DNA from: Streptomyces sp. QL37
GTDB taxonomy: Bacteria; Actinomycetota; Actinomycetes; Streptomycetales; Streptomycetaceae
DNA length: 64,000 bases
Assembly: GCF_002941025.1 (NCBI RefSeq)
Contig: NZ_PTJS01000001.1
Location: 5,585,472 to 5,649,471, forward strand
Direction: 5' to 3'
Every line of letters starts with the position of its first letter. The stretch's first letter is position 1. A program made the position numbers and the translations under genes. The notes under the pieces are model-generated. The model saw nothing but the letters and a program-made list of their open reading frames with translations. It did no database searches and was not told where the DNA came from. This document shows, piece after piece, positions 1 to 7,812 of this stretch.

Positions 1-2
1 AG

Positions 3-163
3 CGAGATCACGTCGACGCGTGGCCGGGCGAAGCTCTGACCGTATGGATCGACGACGACTTCAGCAGCCTCGACTACGACTGGGCTGCGAACGCACCGCC
101 CGGGGAGTGGCGACTCTCCTCATCGAGCCTGATCCGTACGTGGGACTGCAGCCGGACATCTGA
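3..163 (+). pseudogene. 3' end of a HAD-like domain protein, interrupted by a -1 frameshift
   Basis: The window opens inside a gene. Reading from base 3 gives a stretch ending in VWIDDDF and then DYDWAA, which resembles the C-terminal part of the HAD-like proteins grouped with Swiss-Army-Knife RNA repair HAD domains. At about base 88 the frame must slip by one base, after which the text continues as ERTARGVATLLIEPDPYVG and stops at 161-163, exactly as the family usually ends. One base appears to be missing between WAA and ERTARG. Without that slip the original frame runs on into unrelated residues to base 386. Either the gene is a recent pseudogene or the base is a sequencing error. The 5' end lies outside the window. 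The family name is from memory; the frame change is seen directly. Confidence 0.6.
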
Positions 164-357
164 CAGAGGCTGCGTCGTGGGTGTCTCGGGTGCCGGCGGC
201 CGACGCCGCCTGAATGCTCCTGGCCTCGATCTCACCTTGTTGCGACCGTCGCATAGGCGGAACCAACGAGCCGTACCTCGCCTGTTGGGCCTCGGGGGTG
301 ACTCCGTTCAGGAGCTCGGGCCGGCGGAAGGCGGGCTCTGCAGCCTGGGGCCCGGGC

Positions 358-669
358 TCAATCGGGAGGCAGAGCCTCCCTCATAGCCTTCGTGGTGGCG
401 GTCGGGTCGTAGTCCTCGGAAACGCCTTCGACCAGGATGATGTCGCCTTCGATGTGCCGTGAGCGCAGCGGTGCGATCGCCTGGTAGGCGGGTGAGTCCC
501 ACCAGGCCCGCGCCTCGGCGATCCCGGGGAAGCAGATCACCACGACGTGTCCGGGCCAGTTGCCGCGGCCGCCGTACGGTTCGAAGGTGGCGGGTATGCG
601 CTCGATGTATTCGACGATCTCCGGGTGTGGTGCGGCCTCTTGCAGGTGAGCTATGGCGTAGGCGGGCAC
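358..669 (-). CDS. DUF1330 family protein
   Basis: A 103-residue protein starting PAYAIAHLQ, with the pattern of the DUF1330 family (ferredoxin-like small proteins of about 95-100 residues): an N-terminal beta strand, a central PYGGRGNWPG segment, then a hydrophobic strand VVVICFPG and a helix EARAWWDSPAYQAI. The GTG at 669 is chosen because AAGGA lies about five bases upstream; the longer open frame reaching 1029 has no family similarity before this point. The biochemical role of DUF1330 is not established. It sits alone, downstream of a 410-base stretch with no convincing gene. Confidence 0.75.
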   Translation of the reverse strand: MPAYAIAHLQEAAPHPEIVEYIERIPATFEPYGGRGNWPGHVVVICFPGIAEARAWWDSPAYQAIAPLRSRHIEGDIILVEGVSEDYDPTATTKAMREALPPD

Positions 670-1082
670 GGAGTCCTTACGGTCGGTCGGGCTGCACGAG
701 ACGGGCCGCACCGCTGAGCGGCAACGTGCTGAGGCGCGCCAGCGGGTGGGCGAAGTACAAGCGGCTCCAGGCAGGGCAGATCGCTGAGCGGTGTTCCGCA
801 AGGAAGCCGCGTCGAAGAACCGCCTCGTCGCTCTGATCACTATCGCGCTGGGGAAGGTGGTGGCTGCCGGACTGAAGCTGCCGACGGCTTCCGCCTTCGA
901 CACGATGACCTTCACGAGCCGCGTCGAGGTGAACACCTCGATCTGGTGCGGCATCCACGACCGGATGAGCCTTGCCGAGCGGGCAAGGATGCCGCGGCTG
1001 CCGGGTCGCGGGTTGTGCCACATGATCATGGCCGTGCGGTGCCGAGTGTGGATGCGATGTGACGAGGCGCGGTGGAGGGTTG
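670..1082. other. 413-base stretch without a convincing gene
   Basis: Several overlapping open frames cross this stretch on both strands, including a minus-strand frame containing FLAEHRSAICPAWSRLYF, but none shows a start with a ribosome-binding site or a recognisable family. It lies between two minus-strand genes and may be decayed coding DNA. Confidence 0.4.
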
Positions 1083-1484
1083 TCAGGCGTTCTCAGAACT
1101 GGACGGGGTGACCCACTCGACGAACTGGACGATCACGCCGTTGGGATCGGTGACCTGGAAGAGCCGCTCGCCCCAGGGTTCCTCGCGCAGAGGCATGGTG
1201 ATGTCCACGCCCTCGGCGCGCAGCCGCTTCTCCTCGTCCTCGATCCCGGCGGTGAGGGTGAAGGCGAGGATGAGGCCGGAGGCACGCTGGTCCCGCTGCT
1301 CGGGCGGCAGTATCTCGATGCCGCCGGCGAGCAGGACGATGTCGGCGGCCGCGTCCGGCCGGGAGAGCGAGGCGAAGCCGTCGGCGGCGGCCTGCTCGGT
1401 GTAGCCGAGGCGGGTGGTGAAGAACGCCTGGGAGGCGGCGACGTCGTCGACGGTGAGCGAGACGGTGGAGGCTGTGATCTGCAA
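1083..1484 (-). CDS. VOC (glyoxalase/bleomycin-resistance fold) family protein
   Basis: A 133-residue protein with two beta-alpha-beta-beta-beta halves typical of the vicinal oxygen chelate superfamily. The N-terminal half reads STVSLTVDDVAASQAFFTTRLGY and the C-terminal half ends LFQVTDPNGVIVQFVEWV, where the final Glu is a common metal ligand. A TTG codon at 1484 is the best start because GGAGA lies six bases before it and no ATG fits. The substrate cannot be read from sequence. It is transcribed away from the TetR gene at 1844, so it may be that regulator's target, with a small ORF of unclear status in between. Confidence 0.85.
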   Translation of the reverse strand: MQITASTVSLTVDDVAASQAFFTTRLGYTEQAAADGFASLSRPDAAADIVLLAGGIEILPPEQRDQRASGLILAFTLTAGIEDEEKRLRAEGVDITMPLREEPWGERLFQVTDPNGVIVQFVEWVTPSSSENA

Positions 1485-1542
1485 GGTGATTCTCCTCTGT
1501 GGTTTCCGGGAGGCGAAGGGACGGGTGCCGGGTGGGTGCAGG

Positions 1543-1749
1543 TCAGTAGCCGGAGCGGCGCGGCAGATTGCGGGCCTTCGGGGGAACTTGGCGGGGGGGG
1601 GGGGGGGTGGCGGGGGCCATGCGGGGGAAGGCGGGGGCGGGGAACCCGGGGGCCGGGGTGCGGCTGGTGCGCTCGGTCAGGACCAGGCCGATCTTGACGG
1701 GTGCGATTCGAACGGCGACAGGGCGGAGTTCGAGCATGGGCACATCCAT
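1543..1749 (-). CDS. Possible small protein of unknown function (68 aa) spanning a 15-G tract
   Basis: An open frame starting MDVPMLELRPVAV and ending NLPRRSGY. The middle is proline-rich because the frame reads through a run of 15 G on the plus strand (C on the coding strand). The start has only a weak TAAGA upstream. I do not recognise the family. The N-terminal 30 residues look more protein-like than the rest, so this may be a truncated or length-variable gene rather than a functional one. It lies between the VOC gene and the divergent TetR gene. Confidence 0.3.
   Translation of the reverse strand: MDVPMLELRPVAVRIAPVKIGLVLTERTSRTPAPGFPAPAFPRMAPATPPPPRQVPPKARNLPRRSGY
1593..1607. repeat. 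Homopolymeric G tract of 15 bases
   Basis: Fifteen consecutive G residues, followed by further G-rich sequence. Long homopolymers are prone to slipped-strand length change and to sequencing error. It lies inside the 68-aa open frame on the minus strand, so any change of length not divisible by three alters that frame. Confidence 0.9.
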
Positions 1750-1843
1750 TCTTAGTTTCGTGGAAAACTTGCGACGGACGTAAACTTAACCCGAACCGCA
1801 GTGGGGAGTCAACATATAAATGCCACGAGGGTAAGATTGCCTC
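1750..1843. promoter_or_regulatory. Divergent promoter region of the TetR gene
   Basis: AT-rich for this genome (for example the run around 1813-1820, acatataa). It contains the imperfect palindrome GTAAACTTAAC at about 1780-1790, in which 9 of 11 positions match its reverse complement. TetR-type regulators commonly bind such sites beside their own gene. No operator is proved. Confidence 0.35.
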
Positions 1844-2497
1844 ATGACTACAGACGGCACCTCGTCCGCACCCCCTGCCGGCCTGCGGGAATCGAAGAAG
1901 CAAGAGACCCGGCAGCTCATCTCCGACGTCGCCACCGGCTTGTTCCTCACCCAGGGCTTCGAGCGGACCACCATCGCCGAGATCGCCGCCGCCGCACGGG
2001 TGGCGAAGAAGACGGTGACCAACTACTTCCCACGCAAGGAGGACCTGGCCCTGGACCATCAGGACGCCTTCACCGCATCCCTGGCCCACACCGTGACGGG
2101 CCGTCGGGTCGGCGAGTCGGCTCTGTCGGCCCTGCGCCGCGCCTTCCTGGACGCGGCCACGGATGCCAACCCGGTCGCCGGGTTCTCCGGCCCCGACTTC
2201 GCCCGCATGGTCGCCGACAGCCCCACCCTCTCCACCCGCCTGCGCGATCTGCACGACCTGCGCGAGGCGGCCCTGGCCGATGCCCTGGCCGACGCCGTCG
2301 GCGCATCCCGCGGCGACATCGCCCCCCGCGCCGCCGCCGCCCTCCTCGGCTCCGTACACCGCACCCTGTTCCAGCGGATCCAGGAACTCACCCTCGTCGG
2401 CCAGGACAACGCCCGGATCTCCGCCACTGTCATCGCGGAGGCGGACACCGCCTTCGGCCTGTTGGAACCCTCGCTCGCCGACTATGCCGTGGCGTGA
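1844..2497 (+). CDS. TetR family transcriptional regulator
   Basis: 217 residues. The N-terminal DNA-binding domain (about residues 18-62) contains the TetR signature TIAEIAAAARVAKKTVTNYF followed by KEDLALDHQD. The usual VYYHF-type recognition-helix end is VTNYF here. The C-terminal ligand domain is divergent, as usual, so the effector cannot be predicted. GAGGG lies upstream of the ATG. It is transcribed away from the small ORF and VOC gene, and repression of that side and of itself is the expected arrangement. Confidence 0.88.
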   Translation: MTTDGTSSAPPAGLRESKKQETRQLISDVATGLFLTQGFERTTIAEIAAAARVAKKTVTNYFPRKEDLALDHQDAFTASLAHTVTGRRVGESALSALRRAFLDAATDANPVAGFSGPDFARMVADSPTLSTRLRDLHDLREAALADALADAVGASRGDIAPRAAAALLGSVHRTLFQRIQELTLVGQDNARISATVIAEADTAFGLLEPSLADYAVA

Positions 2498-3040
2498 GCC
2501 ACGCGTCGCTCGTCCGCGTTCCGGCACAGCCCGGACCCTGGCGGCAAACGTGATGCAGCAGAGACGCTCATGCTGTCCGAGTAGACACTGCGGCTCCTCC
2601 GGCCTGACCGCTGGTGGCGGAGGGCTCCGCGACAGCTCTCCGGAGGGGCAAGGCCCGTGAGCACTCGGCGACAGGCCCCGCTCGGATTGCTGCCCCTCGC
2701 ACGCACCCAGACGTTCAACGGCCCCACCATGGTCAGTGGTGGGGCGGCTGGCGGGCTTAGCGGCTTCGACCGCGTTCTTCGGACCTGCTGCCTATCGGTG
2801 GTGAGGTCGGAGGACGGATGACGTCGGACTCCGGCGAGACGCTCCTCAGGGTGCTTCGGCTGCGAGCTGCTTGCCTCCGCCGGTTCGGTTGAGCGGCGAT
2901 GTGCCAGTTGGGTCGGCCGTGATGCGGTCGGCGTGGTCGGGGAGGGCCGCGCAGAGGTCCTGTTCGAATCGGCGGGCGGTATCCGCTCGTGGGGCGCGGC
3001 GGGTCAGGTCTGCCAGGACAGGGGTGGCGGCCTGCTGGTA
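2498..3040. other. Intergenic or decayed stretch between TetR and the integrase remnant
   Basis: No complete gene is visible. It contains a strong hairpin at 2721-2745. Around 2890-3010 the minus strand reads DTARRFEQDLCAALPDHADRI, which looks coding but has no recognisable start or family. I saw no tRNA gene or obvious attachment-site repeat. Confidence 0.4.
2721..2745. terminator. Terminator-like hairpin downstream of the TetR gene
   Basis: A perfect 9-bp stem, GCCCCACCA paired with TGGTGGGGC, enclosing a 7-base loop, without a T run, as is common in Streptomyces. It lies 224 bases after the TetR stop, so its target transcript is uncertain. Confidence 0.5.
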
Positions 3041-3607
3041 GCCGGCCTGAAGGTGTCGGACATCGACTTCAAGGCCGGCAGCATTCGCGTGGAGCGGCAG
3101 CGGCTCCAGTCGGGGAAGGTCGGTCCGCCTAAGACCGCCAAGTCCCGGCGGACGGTTCCGGTCGGGGAGGTCGTCACCGACGCGCTCCTCGGGCACCTGG
3201 CCACGCGCCCGTCCACACAGTGGCTGTTCACGATGGAGGAGGGCGAGCCGCTCAACTATCGACGCTGGAAGACCGAGTGGAACTGCGCCCGCAAGGCGCT
3301 CCAGGCGGCGGAGAACGAGGCGGCCGAGCACGAGGGCCGCAAGCCCGTCGAACTGCCGCACATGGTGACCCACGACCTGCGGCACTTCTACGCCTCCGCG
3401 CTCATCGCGGGCGGGGCGAGCGTCAAGCAGGTCCAGCTGGTCCTCGGCCACGCGTCCGCCGTCATCACGCTGCGGATCTACGCGCACCTGTGGCCGGGGG
3501 AAGAAGACCGCACCCGGTCCGTGATGGACGCCGTGCTCGGCGGCCTGCGGACCGGGTGCGGACCGGTAGGAAGCCTGACCGGCGAAACTGCAGGTCAGAC
3601 GGCCTAG
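3041..3607 (+). pseudogene. Truncated tyrosine recombinase (phage-type integrase), catalytic C-terminus only
   Basis: Integrase similarity begins abruptly at AGLKVSDIDF and continues with VERQ, a K-beta region (PPKTAKSRRTVPV), the box II motif HDLRHFYAS, LGHASAVITLRIYAHLW with the nucleophile Tyr, and a normal C-terminus. The N-terminal SAM-like core-binding domain and the box I Arg that should precede GLKVSD are absent; the sequence just upstream is unrelated and glycine-rich. About 190 residues remain where an intact enzyme has roughly 380-450. Strand cleavage should therefore be impossible. It is a relic of an integrative element just before the conserved sodN region. Confidence 0.85.
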
Positions 3608-3614
3608 CCGGAGA

Positions 3615-4010
3615 TCAAGCCTTCTTGGTCTCCCAGAAGATCTTGTCGATCTGGGCGATCAGGTCCAGAGCCTTCTGGCCCGTGGCCGGGTCGTTCGAAC
3701 CCTTGGCCGCGGAGAGCGCCTTCAGGGTGTCGTTGACCAGCTGGTGCAGCTCCGGGTACTTCTCGAAGTGCGGGGGCTTGAAGTAGTCGCTCCAGAGCAC
3801 CGAGACGTGGTGCTTCGCGAGCTCGGCACGCTGTTCCTTGATCAGAACGGCGCGCGTGCGGAAGTCCGCGTCCTCATTGGCCTGGTACTTCTCCTGGACG
3901 GCCTTGACGGACTCCGCCTCGATGCGGGCCTGGGCCGGGTCGTACACGCCGCAGGGCAGGTCGCAGTGGGCGCTGACCTTCACCTTGGGGGCAAACAGGC
4001 GGGAAAGCAT
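3615..4010 (-). CDS. sodN: Nickel superoxide dismutase
   Basis: Cytoplasmic homohexameric enzyme that dismutates superoxide to oxygen and hydrogen peroxide. The 131-residue precursor carries the family hallmark: a 14-residue leader MLSRLFAPKVKVSA followed by HCDLPCGVYDPAQAR. After removal of the leader the new N-terminal His, with Cys2 and Cys6 of this nickel hook, binds the metal. The remaining four-helix bundle ends WETKKA. The leader must be removed by SodX, whose gene lies divergently 179 bases away. The GGAAGG ribosome site supports the ATG at 4010. In Streptomyces nickel availability controls this gene through the Nur system; I found no obvious Nur box here. Confidence 0.98.
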   Translation of the reverse strand: MLSRLFAPKVKVSAHCDLPCGVYDPAQARIEAESVKAVQEKYQANEDADFRTRAVLIKEQRAELAKHHVSVLWSDYFKPPHFEKYPELHQLVNDTLKALSAAKGSNDPATGQKALDLIAQIDKIFWETKKA

Positions 4011-4189
4011 GGAGCTGTCCTTCCTCGTGATCGTCTTCTCAGGTGGGACATTACTCCGTAGGGAGCCTGTTTTTGCGGCTGCCCCCTAGGGCTTAGGCCA
4101 AAAGTCCGGGGTGAGGATGAGACCGGCGGCCGAAATACGGAGCGTTGTGCGCTGCCGTGTGCTGGAGGATGGACCGGGAGGTGCCACAC

Positions 4190-4627
4190 ATGCCGGAAGC
4201 GGCACAGGAACCATGGAGCGGACGGGCGGCGCGCAAGGCGTTCCAGGTGGTGGAGGTGACGGGCCCGTCGATGGTGCCCACGCTCTACCACGGCGACTGG
4301 CTGCTCGTGCAGCGCGGGGCGCCGGTGCGCCCCGGGGACGTGGTGATCCTGCGTCACCCGTTGCAGCAGGACCTGCTGGTCGTCAAGCGGGCCACCGAGC
4401 GACGCGGCAGCGGCTGGTGGGTGCTGGGCGACAACTCGTACGCGGGCGGGGACAGCACGGACTACGGGGCGGTGCCCGAGGAGCTCGTGCTGGCCCGCGT
4501 CCGGGCCCGCTACCGGCCGCTGAGGAAGGATCAGCGCTCGGTGCTCGGGCTGCTGGGCTGGGCGGTCTCCGCGGTGCGCCGCGTCTCGCCCGAGCGGTCC
4601 GCCTCCAGCCGCTTGCGGGCCCGGTAG
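4190..4627 (+). CDS. sodX: Nickel superoxide dismutase maturation protease (S26 signal-peptidase-like)
   Basis: A 145-residue S26-family peptidase that trims the leader of pro-SodN. The catalytic Ser lies in VTGPSMVPTL and the general-base Lys in LLVVKRATER; the box E motif is GDNSYAGGDSTDYG. Unlike secretory signal peptidases it has no clear N-terminal membrane anchor, fitting a cytosolic substrate. The ATG at 4190 is preferred because AGGTG lies just upstream; an in-frame ATG at 4169 is possible. Its last 97 bases overlap the convergent CGNR gene. Confidence 0.92.
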   Translation: MPEAAQEPWSGRAARKAFQVVEVTGPSMVPTLYHGDWLLVQRGAPVRPGDVVILRHPLQQDLLVVKRATERRGSGWWVLGDNSYAGGDSTDYGAVPEELVLARVRARYRPLRKDQRSVLGLLGWAVSAVRRVSPERSASSRLRAR

Positions 4628-5160
4628 GCCGCGACGTTGGCGCGGGTCGCGCAGCGGTCGGAGCAGTAGCGCCGGGAGCGGTTGGTCGAGGTGTCGAGGT
4701 AGGCGTTGCGGCACGGAGCCGCCTCGCAGAGGCCGAGCCGGTCCACGCCGTGCGTGGTGAGGTGGAAGGCGAGGCCCATCGCCGCGATGGCGGCGAAGCC
4801 GGCCGTGGCGTTCGACGGGTGATCGGCCAGGTGCATGTGCCAGTCCGGCTTGCCGTCCTCGTCACGGGCGTCGTGGCCGGAGATCTGCGGGCTGACCGGG
4901 AACTCCAGCAACAGCGAGTTGAGCAGATCGACCGCGAGCGTCTCGTCGCCGCCGTCGGCCGCCTCGAACACCGCGCGCAACCGGGCCCGCACGGAGCGGA
5001 AGCGCGTCACATCGGCGTCCGTGGCCCGCCGGGCGGCCTGGGCGCTGGGGCCGAACAGCTCCCGGATGCAGTCGACGGTGGTGAGGGAGTCCTTGTTGCG
5101 GGCCGGCTCCTCGGTGTTGACCAGACGCACGGCGTAATCCGAGTAATAGGCCAGTTCCAC
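4531..5160 (-). CDS. CGNR zinc-finger domain protein (ABATE domain), probable transcriptional regulator
   Basis: 209 residues. The N-terminal ABATE-type domain (about 1-125) begins MELAYYSDYAVRLVNT. The C-terminal zinc finger includes CEAAPCRNAYLD, then RRYCSDRCATRANVAAYRARKR, the four-Cys pattern of CGNR proteins, proposed DNA-binding regulators of stress responses. The gene overlaps the 3' end of sodX convergently by 97 bases and is divergent from a methyltransferase. A perfect 7-bp inverted repeat at 5197-5216, just upstream of its start, is a plausible autoregulatory site. The ligand and target genes are unknown. Confidence 0.85.
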   Translation of the reverse strand: MELAYYSDYAVRLVNTEEPARNKDSLTTVDCIRELFGPSAQAARRATDADVTRFRSVRARLRAVFEAADGGDETLAVDLLNSLLLEFPVSPQISGHDARDEDGKPDWHMHLADHPSNATAGFAAIAAMGLAFHLTTHGVDRLGLCEAAPCRNAYLDTSTNRSRRYCSDRCATRANVAAYRARKRLEADRSGETRRTAETAQPSSPSTER

Positions 5161-5196
5161 TTGTAGTCCTTACGGCGTCGGTCTATGGTCGCTGTG

Positions 5197-5216
5197 TCGA
5201 CCAGTGTAATGGTCGA
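5197..5216. promoter_or_regulatory. Inverted repeat, candidate operator between CGNR and methyltransferase genes
   Basis: TCGACCA and TGGTCGA form a perfect 7-bp inverted repeat around a 6-base spacer, centred in the 88-base divergent intergenic region. Its position fits one regulator controlling both genes, the CGNR protein being the nearest candidate. This is inference from symmetry and position only. Confidence 0.45.
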
Positions 5217-5248
5217 GGGCGAACACTGAGTATTACGTGGAGGATGGG

Positions 5249-6010
5249 ATGGCGGAGACGGCTACGGGCACCGACTGGCAGTCCTGGCAGGCGAGCTGGG
5301 ACCGGCAGCAGGAGTGGTACATGCCGGACCGCGAGGAGCGGTTCCGGGTGATGCTGGACATGGTCGAGGCCTTCGTGGGGCCCGAACCGAGAGTGCTCGA
5401 CCTGGCGTGCGGTACGGGCAGTATCACGGACCGGCTCCTCAAGCGGTTCCCCGAGGCCACCAGCACCGGTGTCGACCTCGACCCCGCGCTGCTCGCCATC
5501 GCGCGTGGCACCTTCGAGGGGGACGACCGGGTCACCTTCGTGACCGCCGACCTGAAGGACGCCGCCTGGACCGAGCGGCTTCCGCACACGTCGTACGACG
5601 CCGTCCTCACGGCCACCGCCCTGCACTGGCTGCACAGCGAGCCCCTCGCCGCCCTGTACGGGCGGATCGGCGGACTGGTCAGGGACGGCGGGGTCTTCAT
5701 GAACGCCGACCACATGATCGACACCGACACCCCCCGCATCAACGCCGCCGAACGCGCCCACAGGCACGCGGCCATGGACCGGGCCAAGGCCGCCGGAGCC
5801 GTGGACTGGCGCGAGTGGTGGGCCCTGATGGCGAAGGACCCGGTCCTCGCGGGGCCCACCGCCGAGCGGTTCGAGATCTACGGTGAGCACGCCGACGGCG
5901 ACATGCCCTCCGTCCACTGGCACGCCCGCACCCTCCGCGAGGCCGGCTTCGGCGAGGCGCGCGCCGTCTGGGCGTCCCCGTCGGACAGCCTGGTCCTCGC
6001 CGTGAAGTAG
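5249..6010 (+). CDS. Class I SAM-dependent methyltransferase
   Basis: 253 residues with a Rossmann-type methyltransferase core. Motif I is [16 protein letters not shown] (about residues 50-65), the acidic SAM-ribose residue is in TGVDLDP, and post-I/II motifs follow ([22 protein letters not shown]). Such small enzymes methylate small molecules; the substrate cannot be inferred. The ATG at 5249 is preferred over the upstream GTG at 5237 because GGAGG lies six bases before it. It is divergent from the CGNR gene and converges on the ABC ATPase across a strong shared terminator. Confidence 0.88.
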   Translation: MAETATGTDWQSWQASWDRQQEWYMPDREERFRVMLDMVEAFVGPEPRVLDLACGTGSITDRLLKRFPEATSTGVDLDPALLAIARGTFEGDDRVTFVTADLKDAAWTERLPHTSYDAVLTATALHWLHSEPLAALYGRIGGLVRDGGVFMNADHMIDTDTPRINAAERAHRHAAMDRAKAAGAVDWREWWALMAKDPVLAGPTAERFEIYGEHADGDMPSVHWHARTLREAGFGEARAVWASPSDSLVLAVK

Positions 6011-6025
6011 GGCGCCGCCGAGAAC

Positions 6026-6070
6026 GGCGGAGAGGGCGGTACGGACCAGGTCCGTACCGCCCTCTCCGCC
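6026..6070. terminator. Bidirectional terminator, 21-bp perfect stem
   Basis: Bases 6026-6046 pair perfectly with 6050-6070 around a 3-base CAG loop. It lies between the convergent methyltransferase stop (6010) and ABC ATPase stop (6084), so it serves both strands. Confidence 0.9.
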
Positions 6071-6083
6071 ATCCGCGACGGTG

Positions 6084-6845
6084 CTACAGCACCTTCGACA
6101 GGAAGGACTTCGTCCGGTCGTGCTGCGGGTTCGTCAGCACGTCGCGCGGGTGGCCGGACTCGACCACGACGCCGTCGTCCATGAAGACCAGCGCGTCGCC
6201 GACCTCGCGGGCGAATCCCATCTCGTGGGTGACGACGATCATCGTCATGCCGTCCTCGGCCAGGCCGCGCATGACGTCGAGCACATCGCCGACCAGCTCG
6301 GGGTCGAGCGCCGACGTCGGCTCGTCGAAGAGCATCAGCTTCGGTTCCATGGCCAGGGCGCGGGCGATGGCCACCCGCTGCTGCTGTCCGCCGGAGAGCT
6401 GGGACGGGTAGTTCTTCGCCTTGTCGGACAGCCCGACCCGGTCCAGCAGCTGTTCCGCGCGCGCCCGGGCCACGGCCTTGGCCTCGCCCTTGACCTGGAT
6501 CGGCGCCTCCATGACGTTCTCGACCGCCGTCATGTGCGGGAACAGGTTGAAGCGCTGGAACACCATGCCGATGTCCCGGCGCTTCAGGGCGACCTCACTG
6601 TCCTTGAGCTCGTAGAGCTTGTCGCCCTTCTGCCGGTAGCCGACCAGGTCGCCGTCGACGTACAGCCGCCCGGCGTTGATCTGCTCCAGATGGTTGATGC
6701 ACCGCAGGAAGGTCGACTTTCCGGAGCCGGACGGGCCGATCAGGCAGAAGACCTCACGCGGGGCGACCTCCAGGTCGATGCCCTTGAGGATGTGTGCGGG
6801 GCCGAAGGACTTGTGTACGCCCTCGGCCTTCACCATGGCGGTCAT
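6084..6845 (-). CDS. Amino acid ABC transporter ATP-binding protein (GlnQ/PAAT type)
   Basis: 253 residues. Walker [11 protein letters not shown]-loop FNLFPH, ABC signature LSGGQQQR, Walker [15 protein letters not shown] and the switch His in [12 protein letters not shown] are all present and intact. It closely matches polar amino-acid uptake ATPases, which couple ATP hydrolysis to import. The ATG at 6845 overlaps the permease stop as ATGA, so translation is coupled. It is the last gene of a binding protein - permease - ATPase operon. Confidence 0.95.
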   Translation of the reverse strand: MTAMVKAEGVHKSFGPAHILKGIDLEVAPREVFCLIGPSGSGKSTFLRCINHLEQINAGRLYVDGDLVGYRQKGDKLYELKDSEVALKRRDIGMVFQRFNLFPHMTAVENVMEAPIQVKGEAKAVARARAEQLLDRVGLSDKAKNYPSQLSGGQQQRVAIARALAMEPKLMLFDEPTSALDPELVGDVLDVMRGLAEDGMTMIVVTHEMGFAREVGDALVFMDDGVVVESGHPRDVLTNPQHDRTKSFLSKVL

Positions 6846-7783
6846 GCGGCACCTCCCTTCGGGCGTCCGAGCGACAGCATGTTCGCCCTGATCTTCTGGA
6901 ACGGGGTGTCCGGCAGGGTGCGGCTGGAGCCGCGGGCGTAGTACCGCTCCAGGTAGTACTGGCCGATGCTGAGCATCGAGGTGAGGATCATGTACCAGGC
7001 CGCGGCCAGGAACAGCATCTCCACGGTGGCCCCGGAGGTCTGCGAGACGTTCTGGGTCGAACGCAGCAGTTCGGTGTACTGGACGGCGACCGCCAGGGAC
7101 GAGGTCTTCAGCATGTTGATGACCTCGTTGCCCGTGGGCGGGACGATGACGCGCATCGCCTGAGGTACGACGATCCGGCGCAGCGTCTTGCCGTGGCTCA
7201 TGCCCAGGGCGTGCGCCGCCTCCGTCTGTCCCTCGTCGACCGACTGGAGGCCGGCCCGGCAGATCTCCGCCATGTACGCGGCCTCGTTGAGCCCGAGGCC
7301 GAGCAGCGCGCAGAGGAACGGCGTCATGAAGGACGACCACTCGTCCTTGTAGATCGGCCCGAGGTTGATGTACTCGAAGACGATGCCGAGGTTGAACCAG
7401 ACCAGCAGCTGTACGTAGACCGGGGTCCCGCGGAAGAACCAGATGTAGCCCCAGGCTATGGACGTCGTGACCGGGTTCTTCGAGAGCCGCATCACGGCGA
7501 GCACGATGCCCAGCACCACACCGATGATCATCGAGAGGACCGTGATGATGACGGTGTTCTTGACCCCTTCGAGGATCTGGTCGTCGAAGAAGTAGTCCGG
7601 GATCGCGTTCCAGTTGATGTCGCCCTGGGCGAACGCGTAGACGAGCGAGGCCAGCAGGCCGAGCGCGACGACCGCGGAGACGTACCGGCCGTAGTGACGA
7701 ACCGGGATGGCCTTGATCGCCTCCGGCCCCGCCGACGGGGTGGGCGGGGTGGCCGCCGGGTCCGTCTTCTTGATGTCAGTCAC
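6842..7783 (-). CDS. Amino acid ABC transporter permease (His/Glu/Gln/Arg/opine type)
   Basis: 313 residues with an Ala/Pro-rich cytoplasmic N-terminus, a first membrane segment near residues 35-50, and a five-helix core. The EAA loop that contacts the ATPase reads [22 protein letters not shown]. The start is GTG at 7783 with AAAGG upstream. A single permease gene implies a homodimer, or a partner encoded elsewhere. It lies between the solute-binding protein gene (30 bases upstream) and the ATPase gene (overlap of 4 bases). Confidence 0.93.
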   Translation of the reverse strand: MTDIKKTDPAATPPTPSAGPEAIKAIPVRHYGRYVSAVVALGLLASLVYAFAQGDINWNAIPDYFFDDQILEGVKNTVIITVLSMIIGVVLGIVLAVMRLSKNPVTTSIAWGYIWFFRGTPVYVQLLVWFNLGIVFEYINLGPIYKDEWSSFMTPFLCALLGLGLNEAAYMAEICRAGLQSVDEGQTEAAHALGMSHGKTLRRIVVPQAMRVIVPPTGNEVINMLKTSSLAVAVQYTELLRSTQNVSQTSGATVEMLFLAAAWYMILTSMLSIGQYYLERYYARGSSRTLPDTPFQKIRANMLSLGRPKGGAA

Positions 7784-7812
7784 AGATGTTGCCTTTCAGC
7801 GCCGGTCTCCGG

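Noticed and set aside
677..1029. Minus-strand open frames between the DUF1330 and VOC genes
   Set aside because: No start with a ribosome site and no recognisable motif; kept only as a possible decayed stretch.
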